Origin: Bythopirellula sp041737835
GTDB lineage: Bacteria > Planctomycetota > Planctomycetia > Pirellulales > Lacipirellulaceae
Assembly (NCBI GenBank): GCA_041737835.1
Contig: JBGSQY010000021.1
DNA: 64,000 bases
Direction: 5' to 3' (one strand)
Shown: positions 1-10,710 of the stretch, piece by piece
Numbering within the stretch: position 1 is the stretch's first letter
How the letters are laid out: each line of letters starts with the position of its first letter
Notes under the pieces: generated by a model
The model's database searches: none
What the model was told of the DNA's origin: nothing
Seen by the model: only the letters and a program-made list of their open reading frames with translations
Position numbers and translations under genes: made by a program

Positions 1-2
1 GC

Positions 3-2453
3 AATCCAACACAAGGCGCTTCTCAGGCCGATTCTAACCTGCTGGAGGATGCGTCGACGGGCCAGGCAATGATTGCCCAGCAACTGTCGGCTGATATTGG
101 TAAGCGTCAAGCGGAAGCCCACAAGTTGCGTGAGAGTGAACCCAGGAAGTCGCTCGCGATTTTGCAGGAAGCCGCCGAGGTCGTCACCAAGAGTGAACTC
201 GACGAAAGCACCAAAACACAACTTCTGCGTCGTTTGAGCCTCAGCACGGCCGAAACCGAACGCTACATCAAGGATCATTCCGCGGAATTGGAGTTGGATG
301 AAGCGAACGCCAAAGTTTTGGCCGACGTCGAACGTGAACGGGCCGTCAAAGAACAGCTGAGGACCAAGATGGCTGAAATGGTCGATCAGTTCAATCAACT
401 TCGCGATGAACAGCGCTACGGCGAAATGGAAGTCGTCGCCAAGCGGCTGTACGACATGGCTCCGGATGATCCGGTGGCTCAACAGGTATGGGAAAATGCC
501 AAGTTTATTCGCCGCACGATTCTCAACAACGAGATTCAAGAGCTGAGCGAGAGTGGCGTCGCCAACGCATTTTTGGACATTCGCAAAACCAGCGCTGAAG
601 CTTTGGCAGATTCGACCAACCCGATCAATTACGATGCGGAAACTTGGGACAAAATAGTTAATCGTAAGGGTGCCACGGATAGGGACGGTTACAAATCCAA
701 GCAAGAATTGGAAATCCAAAAGAAGCTCAAAACTCCGGTCCTTCCCAACTATGACAAGATGCCCCTTTCGCAAGTCATCGACAGTTTGTCGAAACTTGCC
801 GGGATCAACATTTATCTCGATCCGCGCGGACTGGGCCAGGAAGGTGTTGAACCTGATACGCCGGTCTCGCTGACCTTGAGCAGCGAAGTTTCCTTGGAAA
901 GCGCGCTCAATCTGATTCTCGAACCCTTGCACCTGACGTACATGATCAAAGATGAGGTGCTCAAGATCACCAGCGAACAGATTCGCGATGGCGAAATGGT
1001 CCGGGTTGTGTACAACGTGGCCGACTTGGTGATCCCCATTCCGAACTTCGTTCCCAGCAGCAATATGGGTCTGCAGGGTTTGATCAACGATGCCTATGCC
1101 AACATGCCCTTCAGCAACGGTTCGCGAACTTCGAGTCCTGTAGCGATGGTGCCGACGGCCCCTCCGGGCGGTGGCGGTACGATGCCTGGCGGAACGCTGG
1201 CACAACAGTTTGGCAATAGTGCGCCCGGAGGATCTTCGGTTCCCGTCGGTGGCGGGCCTGGCGGTCTGGGTGGTGCGGCTAACGCCGACTTCGATTCGTT
1301 GATTGATTTGATCGTCTCGACCGTGGAATACGACACCTGGATGGAAAACGGTAGCGGTGAAGGTGAAATTCAACCTTTCCCGACGAACCTGAGTCTGGTG
1401 GTCAGCCAAACCCAACGTGTTCACGAGCAAATCGTCGATCTGCTGGAACAATTGCGTCGTCTCCAAGATCTGCAAGTGACGATTGAAGTTCGCTTCATCC
1501 GTCTGACCGACAGTTTCTTCGAGCGGATCGGTATCGATTTCGACTTCAATATCAGAAGCAACTCGAGTCTGACATCTGCATCAATCACACCAAACTATCA
1601 GGGGCCAAGTGCCACGGTGGGCATCAGCGCCGATCCCGACGGTTTGGCCGATCCACTGCCTGACTTTACCGTAGATTTGGACGTACCGTTCCGTCAGGGA
1701 AGCTTTGGGCTTGCCAGTCCTCAGTTTGGAGGTCCACAAACGGTGGGTGAATTCGGTTTTGCTATTCTAAGCGATATCGAAGCATTCTTCCTAATCAATG
1801 CATCTCAAGGTGATATCCGTGCTAACGTTTTACAGGCACCTAAGGTTACTCTTTTCAATGGTCAACAGGGCATCGTGGCTGACACGTCGCTGCGGCCGTT
1901 CGTGATCAGTGTGATCCCGGTCGTGGGTGAATTTGCCGCGGCTCAGCAGCCTGTGATTGTGGTGCTTTCGGAAGGAACATTACTCACGGTTCAAGCCGTG
2001 GTATCGGACGACCGGAAGTATGTGCGTCTCACATTGGTGCCATTCTTCAGTCAGATCGGCGACGTGGATACGTTCACTTTCGAAGGTTCGGAAACGACCT
2101 CGACTTCGAGTAGCACGACCGAGCAAGGTGAAGACAACAACAGCGACGAGGAAACGGAAGAGGTGATCCGCAGCGGCACTACGGTGCAATTGCCGACTTT
2201 TGACATTATTACGGTGGCAACCACGGTCAGCGTGCCGGACGGTGGTACGGTGCTGTTGGGCGGCATCAAGCGATTGCGAGAAGGTCGCAACGAATTTGGT
2301 GTGCCATTGTTAAGTAAGATCGCTTACGTCGACCGCTTGTTCCGCAACGTCGGCATCGGTCGCGAAACCGACAGCTTGATGATGATGGTTACGCCACACA
2401 TCATTATCCAAGAGGAAGAAGAAGAACGTCTTGGCATCAACCAAGGCGAGTAA
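3..2453 (+). CDS. Secretin (GspD/PilQ-like outer-membrane channel), 5' end outside window
   Basis: The protein should form the multimeric outer-membrane pore of a type II secretion or type IV pilus system. The reading frame is open to the window edge, so the N-terminus and signal peptide are missing; the first ATG in frame, at 69, is probably internal. Counting from that ATG, about residues 1-190 are charged and helical, possibly TPR-like. Residues 230-310 resemble an STN/secretin N domain (PLSQVIDSLSKLAGINIYLD). A Gly/Pro-rich linker follows near 365-420, and the secretin core fills 470-780 with the hallmark VPDGGTVLLGG and the ending MMMVTPHIII. A Ser/Thr/Glu-rich insertion near 675-700 lies inside the core. 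A terminator follows directly. Its natural partners, the ATPases, GspF and pseudopilins, lie 18-36 kb downstream. Confidence 0.9.
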   Translation, partial: NPTQGASQADSNLLEDASTGQAMIAQQLSADIGKRQAEAHKLRESEPRKSLAILQEAAEVVTKSELDESTKTQLLRRLSLSTAETERYIKDHSAELELDEANAKVLADVERERAVKEQLRTKMAEMVDQFNQLRDEQRYGEMEVVAKRLYDMAPDDPVAQQVWENAKFIRRTILNNEIQELSESGVANAFLDIRKTSAEALADSTNPINYDAETWDKIVNRKGATDRDGYKSKQELEIQKKLKTPVLPNYDKMPLSQVIDSLSKLAGINIYLDPRGLGQEGVEPDTPVSLTLSSEVSLESALNLILEPLHLTYMIKDEVLKITSEQIRDGEMVRVVYNVADLVIPIPNFVPSSNMGLQGLINDAYANMPFSNGSRTSSPVAMVPTAPPGGGGTMPGGTLAQQFGNSAPGGSSVPVGGGPGGLGGAANADFDSLIDLIVSTVEYDTWMENGSGEGEIQPFPTNLSLVVSQTQRVHEQIVDLLEQLRRLQDLQVTIEVRFIRLTDSFFERIGIDFDFNIRSNSSLTSASITPNYQGPSATVGISADPDGLADPLPDFTVDLDVPFRQGSFGLASPQFGGPQTVGEFGFAILSDIEAFFLINASQGDIRANVLQAPKVTLFNGQQGIVADTSLRPFVISVIPVVGEFAAAQQPVIVVLSEGTLLTVQAVVSDDRKYVRLTLVPFFSQIGDVDTFTFEGSETTSTSSSTTEQGEDNNSDEETEEVIRSGTTVQLPTFDIITVATTVSVPDGGTVLLGGIKRLREGRNEFGVPLLSKIAYVDRLFRNVGIGRETDSLMMMVTPHIIIQEEEEERLGINQGE

Positions 2454-2472
2454 TTCTCGGGACTTCACAACA

Positions 2473-2510
2473 CCTCCGGCTTCACTTATCGTGGAGTCGG
2501 AGGTTTTTTT
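2473..2510 (+). terminator. Rho-independent terminator after the secretin gene
   Basis: A 13-base arm starting CCTCCGG (2473-2485) pairs with 2491-2503 (ending GTCGGAGG), allowing a few mismatches. A run of seven T follows (2504-2510). It lies 20 bases after the secretin stop codon. Confidence 0.8.
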
Positions 2511-2524
2511 ATGGAGTCAAAAAC

Positions 2525-2932
2525 GTGAATAGTCGAACGGCAATCATGCTGGGGGCCTTGCTCGCCGCGGCTGCGGTTGGCTTAGGGGCGTATGGCGCTC
2601 ATGGGCTCGAAAAGCAAGTCGTGGCGCTAGGCTACGACGCCGATCTCGCCAAGCGGCTTGGCTGGTTTGAAACTGGCGTGAAGTATCACATGTATCACGC
2701 TTTAGCATTGATCGTAGTGGCGCTCGTGGCGGAACGATCAGCCAAAAGCCGCCTGCTGCTAGCCGCACCCGTGCTATTTTTTGTCGGGATAGTTCTGTTC
2801 AGCGGTTCGCTCTACGCCATGACGTTTTTAAGTTCGGCGTGGAGCAAATTGGGCGCGATCACGCCGCTGGGCGGTTTGGCGTTCATCGTGGGTTGGGTCT
2901 GTTTGGCGGTGGGTGCACGCAGAACGATTTAG
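2525..2932 (+). CDS. DUF423 family small membrane protein
   Basis: A 135-residue hydrophobic protein with about four membrane segments. The N-terminus, with GALLAAAAVGLGAYGAHGL, and the following YHMYHALALI segment match the DUF423/YgdD family of inner-membrane proteins of unknown function; the length is normal. The start is GTG, supported by GGAG at 2513-2516, eight bases upstream. It is probably transcribed alone, since a terminator lies just before it. The stop codon touches a short hairpin. Confidence 0.85.
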   Translation: MNSRTAIMLGALLAAAAVGLGAYGAHGLEKQVVALGYDADLAKRLGWFETGVKYHMYHALALIVVALVAERSAKSRLLLAAPVLFFVGIVLFSGSLYAMTFLSSAWSKLGAITPLGGLAFIVGWVCLAVGARRTI

Positions 2933-2955
2933 CCACGGTGCTTGCACCGTGTTAA
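2928..2955. repeat. Palindromic repeat, TTTAGCC-type, copy 1
   Basis: CACGGTGC and GCACCGTG face each other (2934-2941 and 2944-2951) inside an outer TTTAGCC...GTTAAA frame, overlapping the stop codon of the DUF423 gene. A second copy of the same design, with compensating base changes, is at 29327-29353. Confidence 0.6.
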
Positions 2956-3039
2956 AAGCAAACGAAAAAAGGTCGGAGACCGACATCGTTGCCAATCCCC
3001 GACCCGTCCAGGAAAAACTCTTGGAGACCTTAACGCGGT

Positions 3040-3633
3040 TCACACCGCTTGAAGGCACTCCAATTCTTTGGCCAGCCGCTTCCGAGCGACGTGCAACCGA
3101 CGCTTGATCGTGCCGACCGGGGCTTCAAAATCATCGCTCATTTCCAACAGCGAACGGCCTTGCAGGTAGAACGCCACAAGTGTGCTCCGGTCGAGCGACG
3201 ACAATTGTCCCAAACCGTACCGCAGTTGATCGTATCGTTCGTTGGTGAGCAACGAATCGAGCGGAGCAACATGTCGATTGTCAGGCCGATCCATGGTTTG
3301 TGGCTCGACCGCGATCGAAGGAGGACGCCGAGTGCTGCGGTTGATCGACTGTCGGACGGCAATCGACCGCAACCACCCCGCGAAGGCCGCGGGTTCGGTT
3401 AACTGGTACAACTTTTCGAATGCCTTGATGAACACGTCTTGAGCAACTTCCTGCGCCTCGGCGTGGTTACGCAACCGCTGCCAGCAGACGGAGTAGACCA
3501 TCCGCTCGAAACGATTGGCGAGCTCGCCGAAAGCCTCGGATTCGCCATCCTGGGCGGCCATCACCAACTCGGCAGTGGTGGCTTCCACAGGTTCTTCTAA
3601 TTCAAGGTACTCATCTTCCAGTAATGCGGTCAT
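3040..3633 (-). CDS. RNA polymerase sigma factor, ECF-like sigma-70 family
   Basis: Directs RNA polymerase to a specific promoter set. The 197-residue protein has a region 2 (roughly residues 30-95, with the FERMVYSVCWQRL and AEAQEVAQDVFIKAFEKL helices) and a region 4 helix-turn-helix (roughly 140-190, ending GTIKRRLHVARKRLAKEL). I chose the ATG at 3633 because GAGAG lies eight bases upstream; a longer reading to 3729 adds an unlikely leader. The acidic N-terminus (LLEDEYLELEEP) is not part of the sigma domains. No anti-sigma gene is adjacent. Confidence 0.88.
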   Translation of the reverse strand: MTALLEDEYLELEEPVEATTAELVMAAQDGESEAFGELANRFERMVYSVCWQRLRNHAEAQEVAQDVFIKAFEKLYQLTEPAAFAGWLRSIAVRQSINRSTRRPPSIAVEPQTMDRPDNRHVAPLDSLLTNERYDQLRYGLGQLSSLDRSTLVAFYLQGRSLLEMSDDFEAPVGTIKRRLHVARKRLAKELECLQAV

Positions 3634-3804
3634 GGTTCTCTCGCTTATGGAACCGACGGTGGCCCCAAGGCCAGGCGCGGTTAAATATTGGTAAAAATCG
3701 TGGCAACGAATGCACAGCAACCAAGGCAATGCCGGGGGCAGTTGGCTGCTAGCGGTCGGGCTGATTTTGGGGGAAGCGTTGCTAGTGCTTCAGAATTCCC
3801 AAGC

Positions 3805-4077
3805 TCAGGCGACTGAGCGGGTCGTAACTCGTACGACGTGCCGCTCGTGCTGCTTTGCCGTGGCAAAGCAGTGGGCCGGTTTGGCCGTCATAGCGGCCAT
3901 AGCGAGCCCATGCCAACGTGCGTCGCGCATATCGCCTGACAGGCGTGACGCATACCAACGCAGCGCTGATAGAGTGGCGCGCAAGGGGCGTACGACTTCA
4001 TTGCGGACGATCAGCGCGATGCCTTGGCAAATGCTTTGAATGCCAATATTGCTGATGTTCGTGTGAAGATTACGCAT
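3805..4077 (-). CDS. Small hypothetical protein
   Basis: A 90-residue basic protein that I do not recognise. It has an Arg-rich middle (ALRWYASRLSGDMRDARWHG) and a His/Arg-rich C-terminus. The ATG is preceded by GAGGG at a good distance (AGCGAGGGTCACCATG), which is the main reason to call it. There are no membrane segments or cysteine motifs. It is transcribed alone, in the same direction as the sigma factor gene that follows. It could be a chance frame. Confidence 0.45.
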   Translation of the reverse strand: MRNLHTNISNIGIQSICQGIALIVRNEVVRPLRATLSALRWYASRLSGDMRDARWHGLAMAAMTAKPAHCFATAKQHERHVVRVTTRSVA

Positions 4078-4493
4078 GGTGACCCTCGCTGCGCTCTGCG
4101 CTGCTGAAGAGAACCTAAAGGATAAAACGGTCAGATTTTTTTACGCGACTGTGTGAAAGTGACGCTTGAAAAACTGACTCCACTATTGGAGTTTCGCTAC
4201 CGAACTAGTTGCGGTCAAGCGAAACCTGACCCAACGCCGTCCTCGCCCAGCGAGCGAACTCCCTACTGACTATGGTTTCGTCGCGAAGGTTCGCGGTAGA
4301 ACCGCAAAAATTCGGACGATCCCGAAAATTAATCTTACGCCATAACTTGTTGATAAATTACAACTTATGACTAAATCCCTGCTTGACTCGACTCGACGAA
4401 GCGAAAAATTTTCGCATTTGCAGGGCTCCGACGCGGACCGCTGCCAGCACGGCTTGCCGCGAGCCGGTTTCAACGTGCTCGTGGGACACACAC
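4078..4493. other. Intergenic stretch with no recognised feature
   Basis: About 415 bases between the small minus-strand frame and the terminator of the DUF2513 gene. The middle is AT-richer (4320-4380). I see no convincing gene, RNA or repeat in it. Confidence 0.4.
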
Positions 4494-4525
4494 GAAAAAA
4501 GGCGCTGCCTTTGGAGGGCAGCGCC
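4494..4525 (-). terminator. Rho-independent terminator of the DUF2513 gene
   Basis: GGCGCTGCC (4501-4509) and GGCAGCGCC (4517-4525) form a perfect 9-bp stem. On the minus strand it is followed by a T run (A run at 4494-4500 on the plus strand). It lies 33 bases beyond the stop codon of the minus-strand gene. Confidence 0.9.
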
Positions 4526-4557
4526 TCGATTCATCACCGATCTCTGCAGATCGTTGC

Positions 4558-5139
4558 TTAGATCAAATGTGTCGGGAAAGCCGTTTCGTAGTCCAAGTCG
4601 TACCGGCCGTCGGATTCGACGTCGGCCAAGTAATGCAAAGGTCGTTCAATCACATTGTCTTCGGTCGGACGCACGCGCACATAACGGACGCGATTGCGAG
4701 TTGCGCGGGGTTCGGTTGTTGTCACGTATCGCGGGTGTCGGGCTAGGCTCTGACGCACCCGGGGCACGTAGTCGCGTGGTCCAACGGCAAGACGCACGAG
4801 GAACGTGCGAATGACGGTCAGCGATTCTCCGCCGGTTCGTTCCTGGCAGAGCCATTTCGCTTCGCGCCAGAGGGATTCGTGCCGGGCGAGTTCCAAGAAT
4901 TCGTGGCCATCGTAAGTGAGCCGTACACAAGGCACGCCAGCGGTCGTGCGGTCGACTTCTTTCAAAAAGCCGCCATCGATGAGAAGCCGCAAGTGATACC
5001 GGACTCGCTCGTCGATCTCGAAGCTCGTCGAAGCATGTTCGTGAATCGTGCCGTTGTGCAGGACACTGACCGAGCAGTCAGCGCCGCGGGCTTCGATGTC
5101 GAGAAGAAGTTGTCGCGCTAAATCCAAATCGCGTTTCAT
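4558..5139 (-). CDS. DUF2513 domain protein
   Basis: A 193-residue protein. The N-terminal half (MKRDLDLARQLLLDIEARG, then a winged-helix-like region reaching HEFLELARH) matches the DUF2513 pattern, found in bacteria and phages and of unknown function. The C-terminal half (charged, Arg/Asp-rich) is not recognised. The ATG at 5139 is preferred over one seven codons upstream because GGAGG is placed eight bases before it. It is a single gene with its own terminator. A DNA-binding role is only inferred from the helix pattern. Confidence 0.7.
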   Translation of the reverse strand: MKRDLDLARQLLLDIEARGADCSVSVLHNGTIHEHASTSFEIDERVRYHLRLLIDGGFLKEVDRTTAGVPCVRLTYDGHEFLELARHESLWREAKWLCQERTGGESLTVIRTFLVRLAVGPRDYVPRVRQSLARHPRYVTTTEPRATRNRVRYVRVRPTEDNVIERPLHYLADVESDGRYDLDYETAFPTHLI

Positions 5140-5263
5140 GATGTGCACCTCCATTTGCACTTGGGAGCGGGTCGGCCGCGGCGAAATAGTGCGACGGCAT
5201 TTGCGGCAATGTGTGCTGGATCGACCTTGCGAGTCAATATGAATTTTGATGCTAGCAATTTGG

Positions 5264-6532
5264 CTAGAGCTGGGCTGTCGTTTTGCTAAGCGAATTTGAG
5301 GACCGCCTGCTGCCGCCTGCGGCTAGGAAGAGAATCGTTAGCACCAAACCGCTCGGCTCGGGGATGGCCTGTGTGCTGCTGATTGAGCCTGAGGCCTCGT
5401 ACTGTTGTTGCCAGAGCGATAAGTCAGCAGCCGAGCCGTTGTTTCGCTGCCAGGCGAGAAAATCGTGGCCATCAATGTCACCGTCGTTGTCGAAGTCGGC
5501 GCTGGGGACGGGAACGGTCACATACTGATTCCCAGCGATGTTGGCTAAATTGACCGAACTGGGGCTTCCCACGTTTGCTTGCAGCACCCCCGTTCCAGCG
5601 AATTGATTCGAGATATGCCCATGATTGCCGTTGCCGATGAAGGCGGTGATCTTGATGTCGGCCGTGGGATTGCCCAACACCGACAGCGGCAGCGAGAACT
5701 CAAGGCCGGTGAGCACGTTAGCCGGATTGCCGGTCGCCGCACCGCTGCCGGAGTTGACTCCTTGTGTGTTGCTGTTGTTGATCGCCATCAACAAATCGAC
5801 ATCATTTAGAAAATCGCGATGACCGCGTGTGTTACCAGGGTCGTTCACCAAATCAATCGGCTCGGCAAATTCGTGCTCGGGGGGTGTACAATTTGTGTCG
5901 CTTGGCCCGCTGCAACCATTGTTGAACTGATCGATGGGCTCACCAACTCCGAGTCCAGGTTCGATGCCCGACGCATTGCGCTGAAAACCAATCTCGCTTT
6001 TATTCCCGCTGGGGCCTTGGGTCAGGTCGGCAAAGTAAGCGGACAAAGTCCAAATGTTAATTCCCGCCCCGAACGTATGATTGCCGTTCGAGAACGTGAG
6101 AAAGTGATCGGCCTCGAAACCAGTGTCGAAGCGTAAACCGTCAAAACGTTGCAACGCCCCGCTCCCCGAACAACAGTAGGGATCAACCTGAGCTGGCAAG
6201 TTGCTTCCGACGATTTGATTCATGCCCCCCGGCTTGGAGTCAATGAACACGCTGAGCTTATTAAAGTTGTCTTCCAAGTTGCCGGTGATCAACACATAAA
6301 GCCTTTGATCGCGAACGGCGGCGAACACCTGATCGATTTCCGAGCCCGACTTGGCGGCCTTCGGGTCGCCATTCGTCGAGTTGCCGTACCCCGTGTTCGT
6401 GTTTTGTACCGATCGCGCGGCACCGTAATCGGCTTCATCGCCAACGAAAGTGCCGTCGACCGCGATTTGCGCTTGGCAGAGATTCGTCGCGGCCAACAAA
6501 GTTAGCAGAATCACAAAAGAGAAGCGGAACAT
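5264..6532 (-). CDS. Secreted PEP-CTERM protein with dockerin-like segment
   Basis: A 422-residue exported protein of unknown function. It has a signal peptide (MFRFSFVILLTLLAATNLCQA). A long Asn/Gly-rich body follows, with VDGTFVGDEADYGAA near its start, reminiscent of surface or carbohydrate-binding beta folds. A dockerin-like calcium loop (DFDNDGDIDGHDFLAWQ) lies near residue 355. The C-terminus is a PEP-CTERM signal (IPEPSGLVLTILFLAAGG followed by basic residues), which should be processed by an exosortase. There is no obvious operon partner. The start is the only good ATG before the signal peptide, but no clear ribosome site is visible. Confidence 0.75.
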   Translation of the reverse strand: MFRFSFVILLTLLAATNLCQAQIAVDGTFVGDEADYGAARSVQNTNTGYGNSTNGDPKAAKSGSEIDQVFAAVRDQRLYVLITGNLEDNFNKLSVFIDSKPGGMNQIVGSNLPAQVDPYCCSGSGALQRFDGLRFDTGFEADHFLTFSNGNHTFGAGINIWTLSAYFADLTQGPSGNKSEIGFQRNASGIEPGLGVGEPIDQFNNGCSGPSDTNCTPPEHEFAEPIDLVNDPGNTRGHRDFLNDVDLLMAINNSNTQGVNSGSGAATGNPANVLTGLEFSLPLSVLGNPTADIKITAFIGNGNHGHISNQFAGTGVLQANVGSPSSVNLANIAGNQYVTVPVPSADFDNDGDIDGHDFLAWQRNNGSAADLSLWQQQYEASGSISSTQAIPEPSGLVLTILFLAAGGSRRSSNSLSKTTAQL

Positions 6533-6703
6533 GCGAAATAAACTGAGTTACAAAAGAATCAATGAGGAGAACTGACAAGTTGCCATTCTACTCGTTCCCG
6601 TGCTCTTTTGCCGCGCAATAAACCGTGGTTTCTGGCCGCGTTTGCAAGATTGTGGGGCCTGCTACAATCGAGTGATTCCCTCATCTTCATCGTGAGCCCT
6701 CCA

Positions 6704-7360
6704 ATGTCCGAGAATTCCGCGACCGCTGAAACCCGGCAAATTTTGGTCGATTGCCACGCACTACTGGCCGACGATCACTTTGTTTATATCTCGGGCGACC
6801 ATGGCAGCGGCTGGATCGACAAGGACACGATTTTCGTCGAACCGCAGCGAATCCGTCGGCTCACGCTCCTTCTAGCCGAGGCGGTAAAGCATTTTGATGC
6901 GGAAATTCTCTGCGGCCCGGCGACCGGTGGCTTGGTGGTGGCCCAGTGGACCGCCTTCGAATTGGGCCTGCCGGCAGTGTTCGCCGAACACACGGCGCCA
7001 CGTTCCTCGCAATTGCGCGGCGATTTCGCGTTTCATCGTGGTTACGACAAACTCGTGGCGGGGAAGCGCGTGCTGGTCGTCGACGACGTGGTGAACACTG
7101 GGCTCTCGATCCGCCAAACGTCGAATGCCCTCCGCCAGGCGGGCGCCGATGTGATCGCCGCTGCGGCGCTAGTCGATCGGGGGAATGTCACGGCCGCCGA
7201 TTTGGGCGTGAACGATTACGCCTATTTGTTGGAATATGACATTCCCGACTGGTCTGCCAGCGAGTGCCCGCTCTGCCAAAGGGGCGTGCCGGTGAACACC
7301 CGTTACGCCCACGGGCAGGATTTTCTCGATGCCCAGCAGCAATCCAACGGCGTTTCTTAA
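6704..7360 (+). CDS. Type I phosphoribosyltransferase (orotate PRTase-like)
   Basis: A 218-residue enzyme with the PRPP-binding motif VLVVDDVVNTGLSI near residue 123, preceded by the family's flexible region (FAEHTAPRSSQLRGDFAFHRGY). The core resembles PyrE (orotate + PRPP to OMP), but the substrate cannot be fixed from sequence. The C-terminal CPLCQRGVPVN could bind zinc or be structural. I chose ATG 6704 because translation from 6608 would add a poorly conserved leader. It lies just upstream of CTP synthase, which fits a pyrimidine role, but the two are separated by a repeat-bearing gap. Confidence 0.75.
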   Translation: MSENSATAETRQILVDCHALLADDHFVYISGDHGSGWIDKDTIFVEPQRIRRLTLLLAEAVKHFDAEILCGPATGGLVVAQWTAFELGLPAVFAEHTAPRSSQLRGDFAFHRGYDKLVAGKRVLVVDDVVNTGLSIRQTSNALRQAGADVIAAAALVDRGNVTAADLGVNDYAYLLEYDIPDWSASECPLCQRGVPVNTRYAHGQDFLDAQQQSNGVS

Positions 7361-7378
7361 ACTGCTGAATTCAAAAGT

Positions 7379-7483
7379 GAACCGCCGAGGGTACCAAGAA
7401 CGCTAAGAGGACGGCCACAAAATCCCTGCGAAATTCTTATTAAATTCTTCTTTTCTTGGCGAATGTGGCGATCTTGGCGGTTC
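7379..7483. repeat. Imperfect inverted repeat, AACCGCC...GGCGGTT type
   Basis: The left arm begins GAACCGCCGAGG (7379) and the right arm ends CTTGGCGGTTC (7483). The arms also share CCAAGAACGC/GCGAATGTGG-like inner blocks with mismatches. It sits between the PRTase and CTP synthase genes. Confidence 0.65.
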
Positions 7484-7646
7484 CATGTTTTCGCCTTCGC
7501 AGTTCTCCTACAAAGCCGGCAGGGGGGATTGGGGGTCAACCCTCCCCAGCTAGCACTTTCGCCGCTAGAATGAAGGATTGTGCCATACTTTTAAGGGCGG
7601 ATCTATGACGCGACCCTTTTAGCAAGCCAGGAAGGTATTCTGCCAA

Positions 7647-9344
<1,698 letters not shown>

Positions 9345-9355
9345 AAAGCAGTGAT

Positions 9356-9778
9356 ATGAGCGAAGAGAAGAAGATTTTCATCGACGAAGACTGGAAAAGC
9401 CAAGTCGAAGCCGAAAAGGAAGCTCTTGCTAAGGAACCCGAGACCGGCAACACCGCGTCGCCAGGGCCTCACGACCTGCCACCGGCCTCCTTCGAAATGC
9501 TGGTGACCACTTTTGCGTCGGAAGCCATGGTCGCGTTGGGGCAGTTGCCGAATCCCTTCACCAACGAGCATACGCTTAATTGGGAACATGCCCGCTACAC
9601 GATCGACATGCTGCAAGTCTTGCAGGATAAGACCAAGGGGAATCTCTCGACCGAAGAAGCCGCGATGCTCGAAACGCTACTGCATCAGTTGCGGCTCGCG
9701 TATGTGACGCTGCAGAATGAGTACGGCTCGCAGATGCCGACGGCCGATCCGACGCAGTCGTCGATCATTCAGCCGTAG
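9356..9778 (+). CDS. DUF1844 domain protein
   Basis: A 140-residue soluble protein. A charged N-terminus (SEEKKIFIDEDWKSQVEAEKE) is followed by the DUF1844 core (FEMLVTTFASEAMVALGQ through MLETLLHQLRLAYV, residues about 42-120). The family is short, helical and of unknown function. The gene lies 11 bases after pyrG and is probably co-transcribed with it. Confidence 0.85.
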   Translation: MSEEKKIFIDEDWKSQVEAEKEALAKEPETGNTASPGPHDLPPASFEMLVTTFASEAMVALGQLPNPFTNEHTLNWEHARYTIDMLQVLQDKTKGNLSTEEAAMLETLLHQLRLAYVTLQNEYGSQMPTADPTQSSIIQP

Positions 9779-9790
9779 TGTAGGTTTATG

Positions 9791-9904
9791 CCATTCCGAA
9801 GGAGCCTTGGCGACTGAGGAATCTGGATTGCAGCCGCCTTCGCATTGATGACGTATGCGACTTGAAGCCAGATCCCTCTGGTCGTAGAACTCCCATCGGG
9901 ATGA
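9791..9904. repeat. MITE-like inverted repeat, TCATTCCGAAGGAG...ATCTGG family
   Basis: The left arm runs from CCATTCCGAAGGAG to GAGGAATCTGG (9791-9827). The right arm is its imperfect reverse complement, from CCAGATCCCTCTGG to CCCATCGGGATGAC (about 9868-9904). Roughly two thirds of the arm positions match. The spacer is about 40 bases. Confidence 0.65.
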
Positions 9905-10062
9905 CTACTTCAAAAAATTGGTCGCCATGCCCAGCCGGCGATTTCCGCGGCTCGAAAGCCCAATAGCCTTTCCAAAATGCGACTTGCATCCCGCACCGGG
10001 TGACAACGGACGGGTTGTTATAGGCTATCGTGCCGACCGGGCACGGCGACGATGATTTGGTT

Positions 10063-10120
10063 GGCGAGCGGTAGGCGTGAGCCTGCCGAAATGTCCGGGC
10101 ACTGACGTACCCGGCTCGCC
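10063..10120. repeat. Palindromic repeat GGCGAGCG...CGGCTCGCC with two inner hairpins
   Basis: Outer arms GGCGAGC (10063) and GCTCGCC (to 10120) enclose two small hairpins: GTAGGCGTGAGCCTGC, and GGGCACTGACGTACCC with mismatches. It lies just beyond the 3' end of the mraZ-like gene. The gap 9779-10131 therefore consists largely of two repeats; a 67-codon frame in it is not convincing. Confidence 0.6.
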
Positions 10121-10131
10121 TGATGTGCTTC

Positions 10132-10617
10132 TTAGTTGGCCAACTTATCGAACAAGTCGCGAAACTCGCTCATGTGTTGGCCGATGTGTTCACTCCAACG
10201 GGTTGGATTCCAAATTTCCACGCACACCGCGGCACCCACGACCAACAATTCCCCGCCAGGCTCCACTTCCAAAAACGTGCGGAAGCTGTCGGGAATCGCG
10301 ATCCGTCCACGGCCCGCGATAGGGACCGTCTTGTGTCGTGTCGACAGCAGACGGCCAAACATCTGGACCTGATCCATGCGACCGGCGGTTCGCCCACTGC
10401 GAATCTTGCCGGCCACCAACTCTAATCCTTGATTCAACCATTCGGTCCAATCACGTGGGTGCCAAACACTCACACAACCGGGCCGTTCTTTGGCGAGCAC
10501 GCATTCGTTGCTGTCGTCGACCAGCTCGTCGGCCCACTCCGTGGGAATCGAGAGCCGGAAACGCTCGTCAACCGACCGCGCCCATTCCCCAACAAAGAGT
10601 TCCGGTGCATCGGGCAT
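10132..10617 (-). CDS. mraZ: MraZ-like protein (SpoVT/AbrB-type DNA binding), orphan
   Basis: A 161-residue protein with two MraZ half-repeats. The first (FVGEWARSVDERFRLSIP, residues about 8-25) has diverged. The second (KTVPIAGRGRIAIPDSFRTFLEV, about 95-117) keeps the MraZ/AbrB pattern. MraZ normally heads the dcw operon and represses it by binding repeated TGGG boxes. Here no mraW, ftsI, mur or ftsZ gene is next to it. An in-frame TGA just upstream rules out a longer start. The purine-rich AAGGAGGG lies about 30 bases before the ATG, too far for a normal ribosome site. Confidence 0.75.
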   Translation of the reverse strand: MPDAPELFVGEWARSVDERFRLSIPTEWADELVDDSNECVLAKERPGCVSVWHPRDWTEWLNQGLELVAGKIRSGRTAGRMDQVQMFGRLLSTRHKTVPIAGRGRIAIPDSFRTFLEVEPGGELLVVGAAVCVEIWNPTRWSEHIGQHMSEFRDLFDKLAN

Positions 10618-10710
10618 GAACGAGCGAGCTCAACGAAAGTGTGAGATGCCCTCCTTAAAAAAACTGGCCGCCGTTAAAGGCTAAAAACCCACAAATTAAT
10701 CCGTTATTCA

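Noticed and set aside
9786..9989. 67-codon minus-strand frame after DUF1844
   Set aside because: It is made largely of the TCATTCC-type inverted repeat, so it is not a believable gene.
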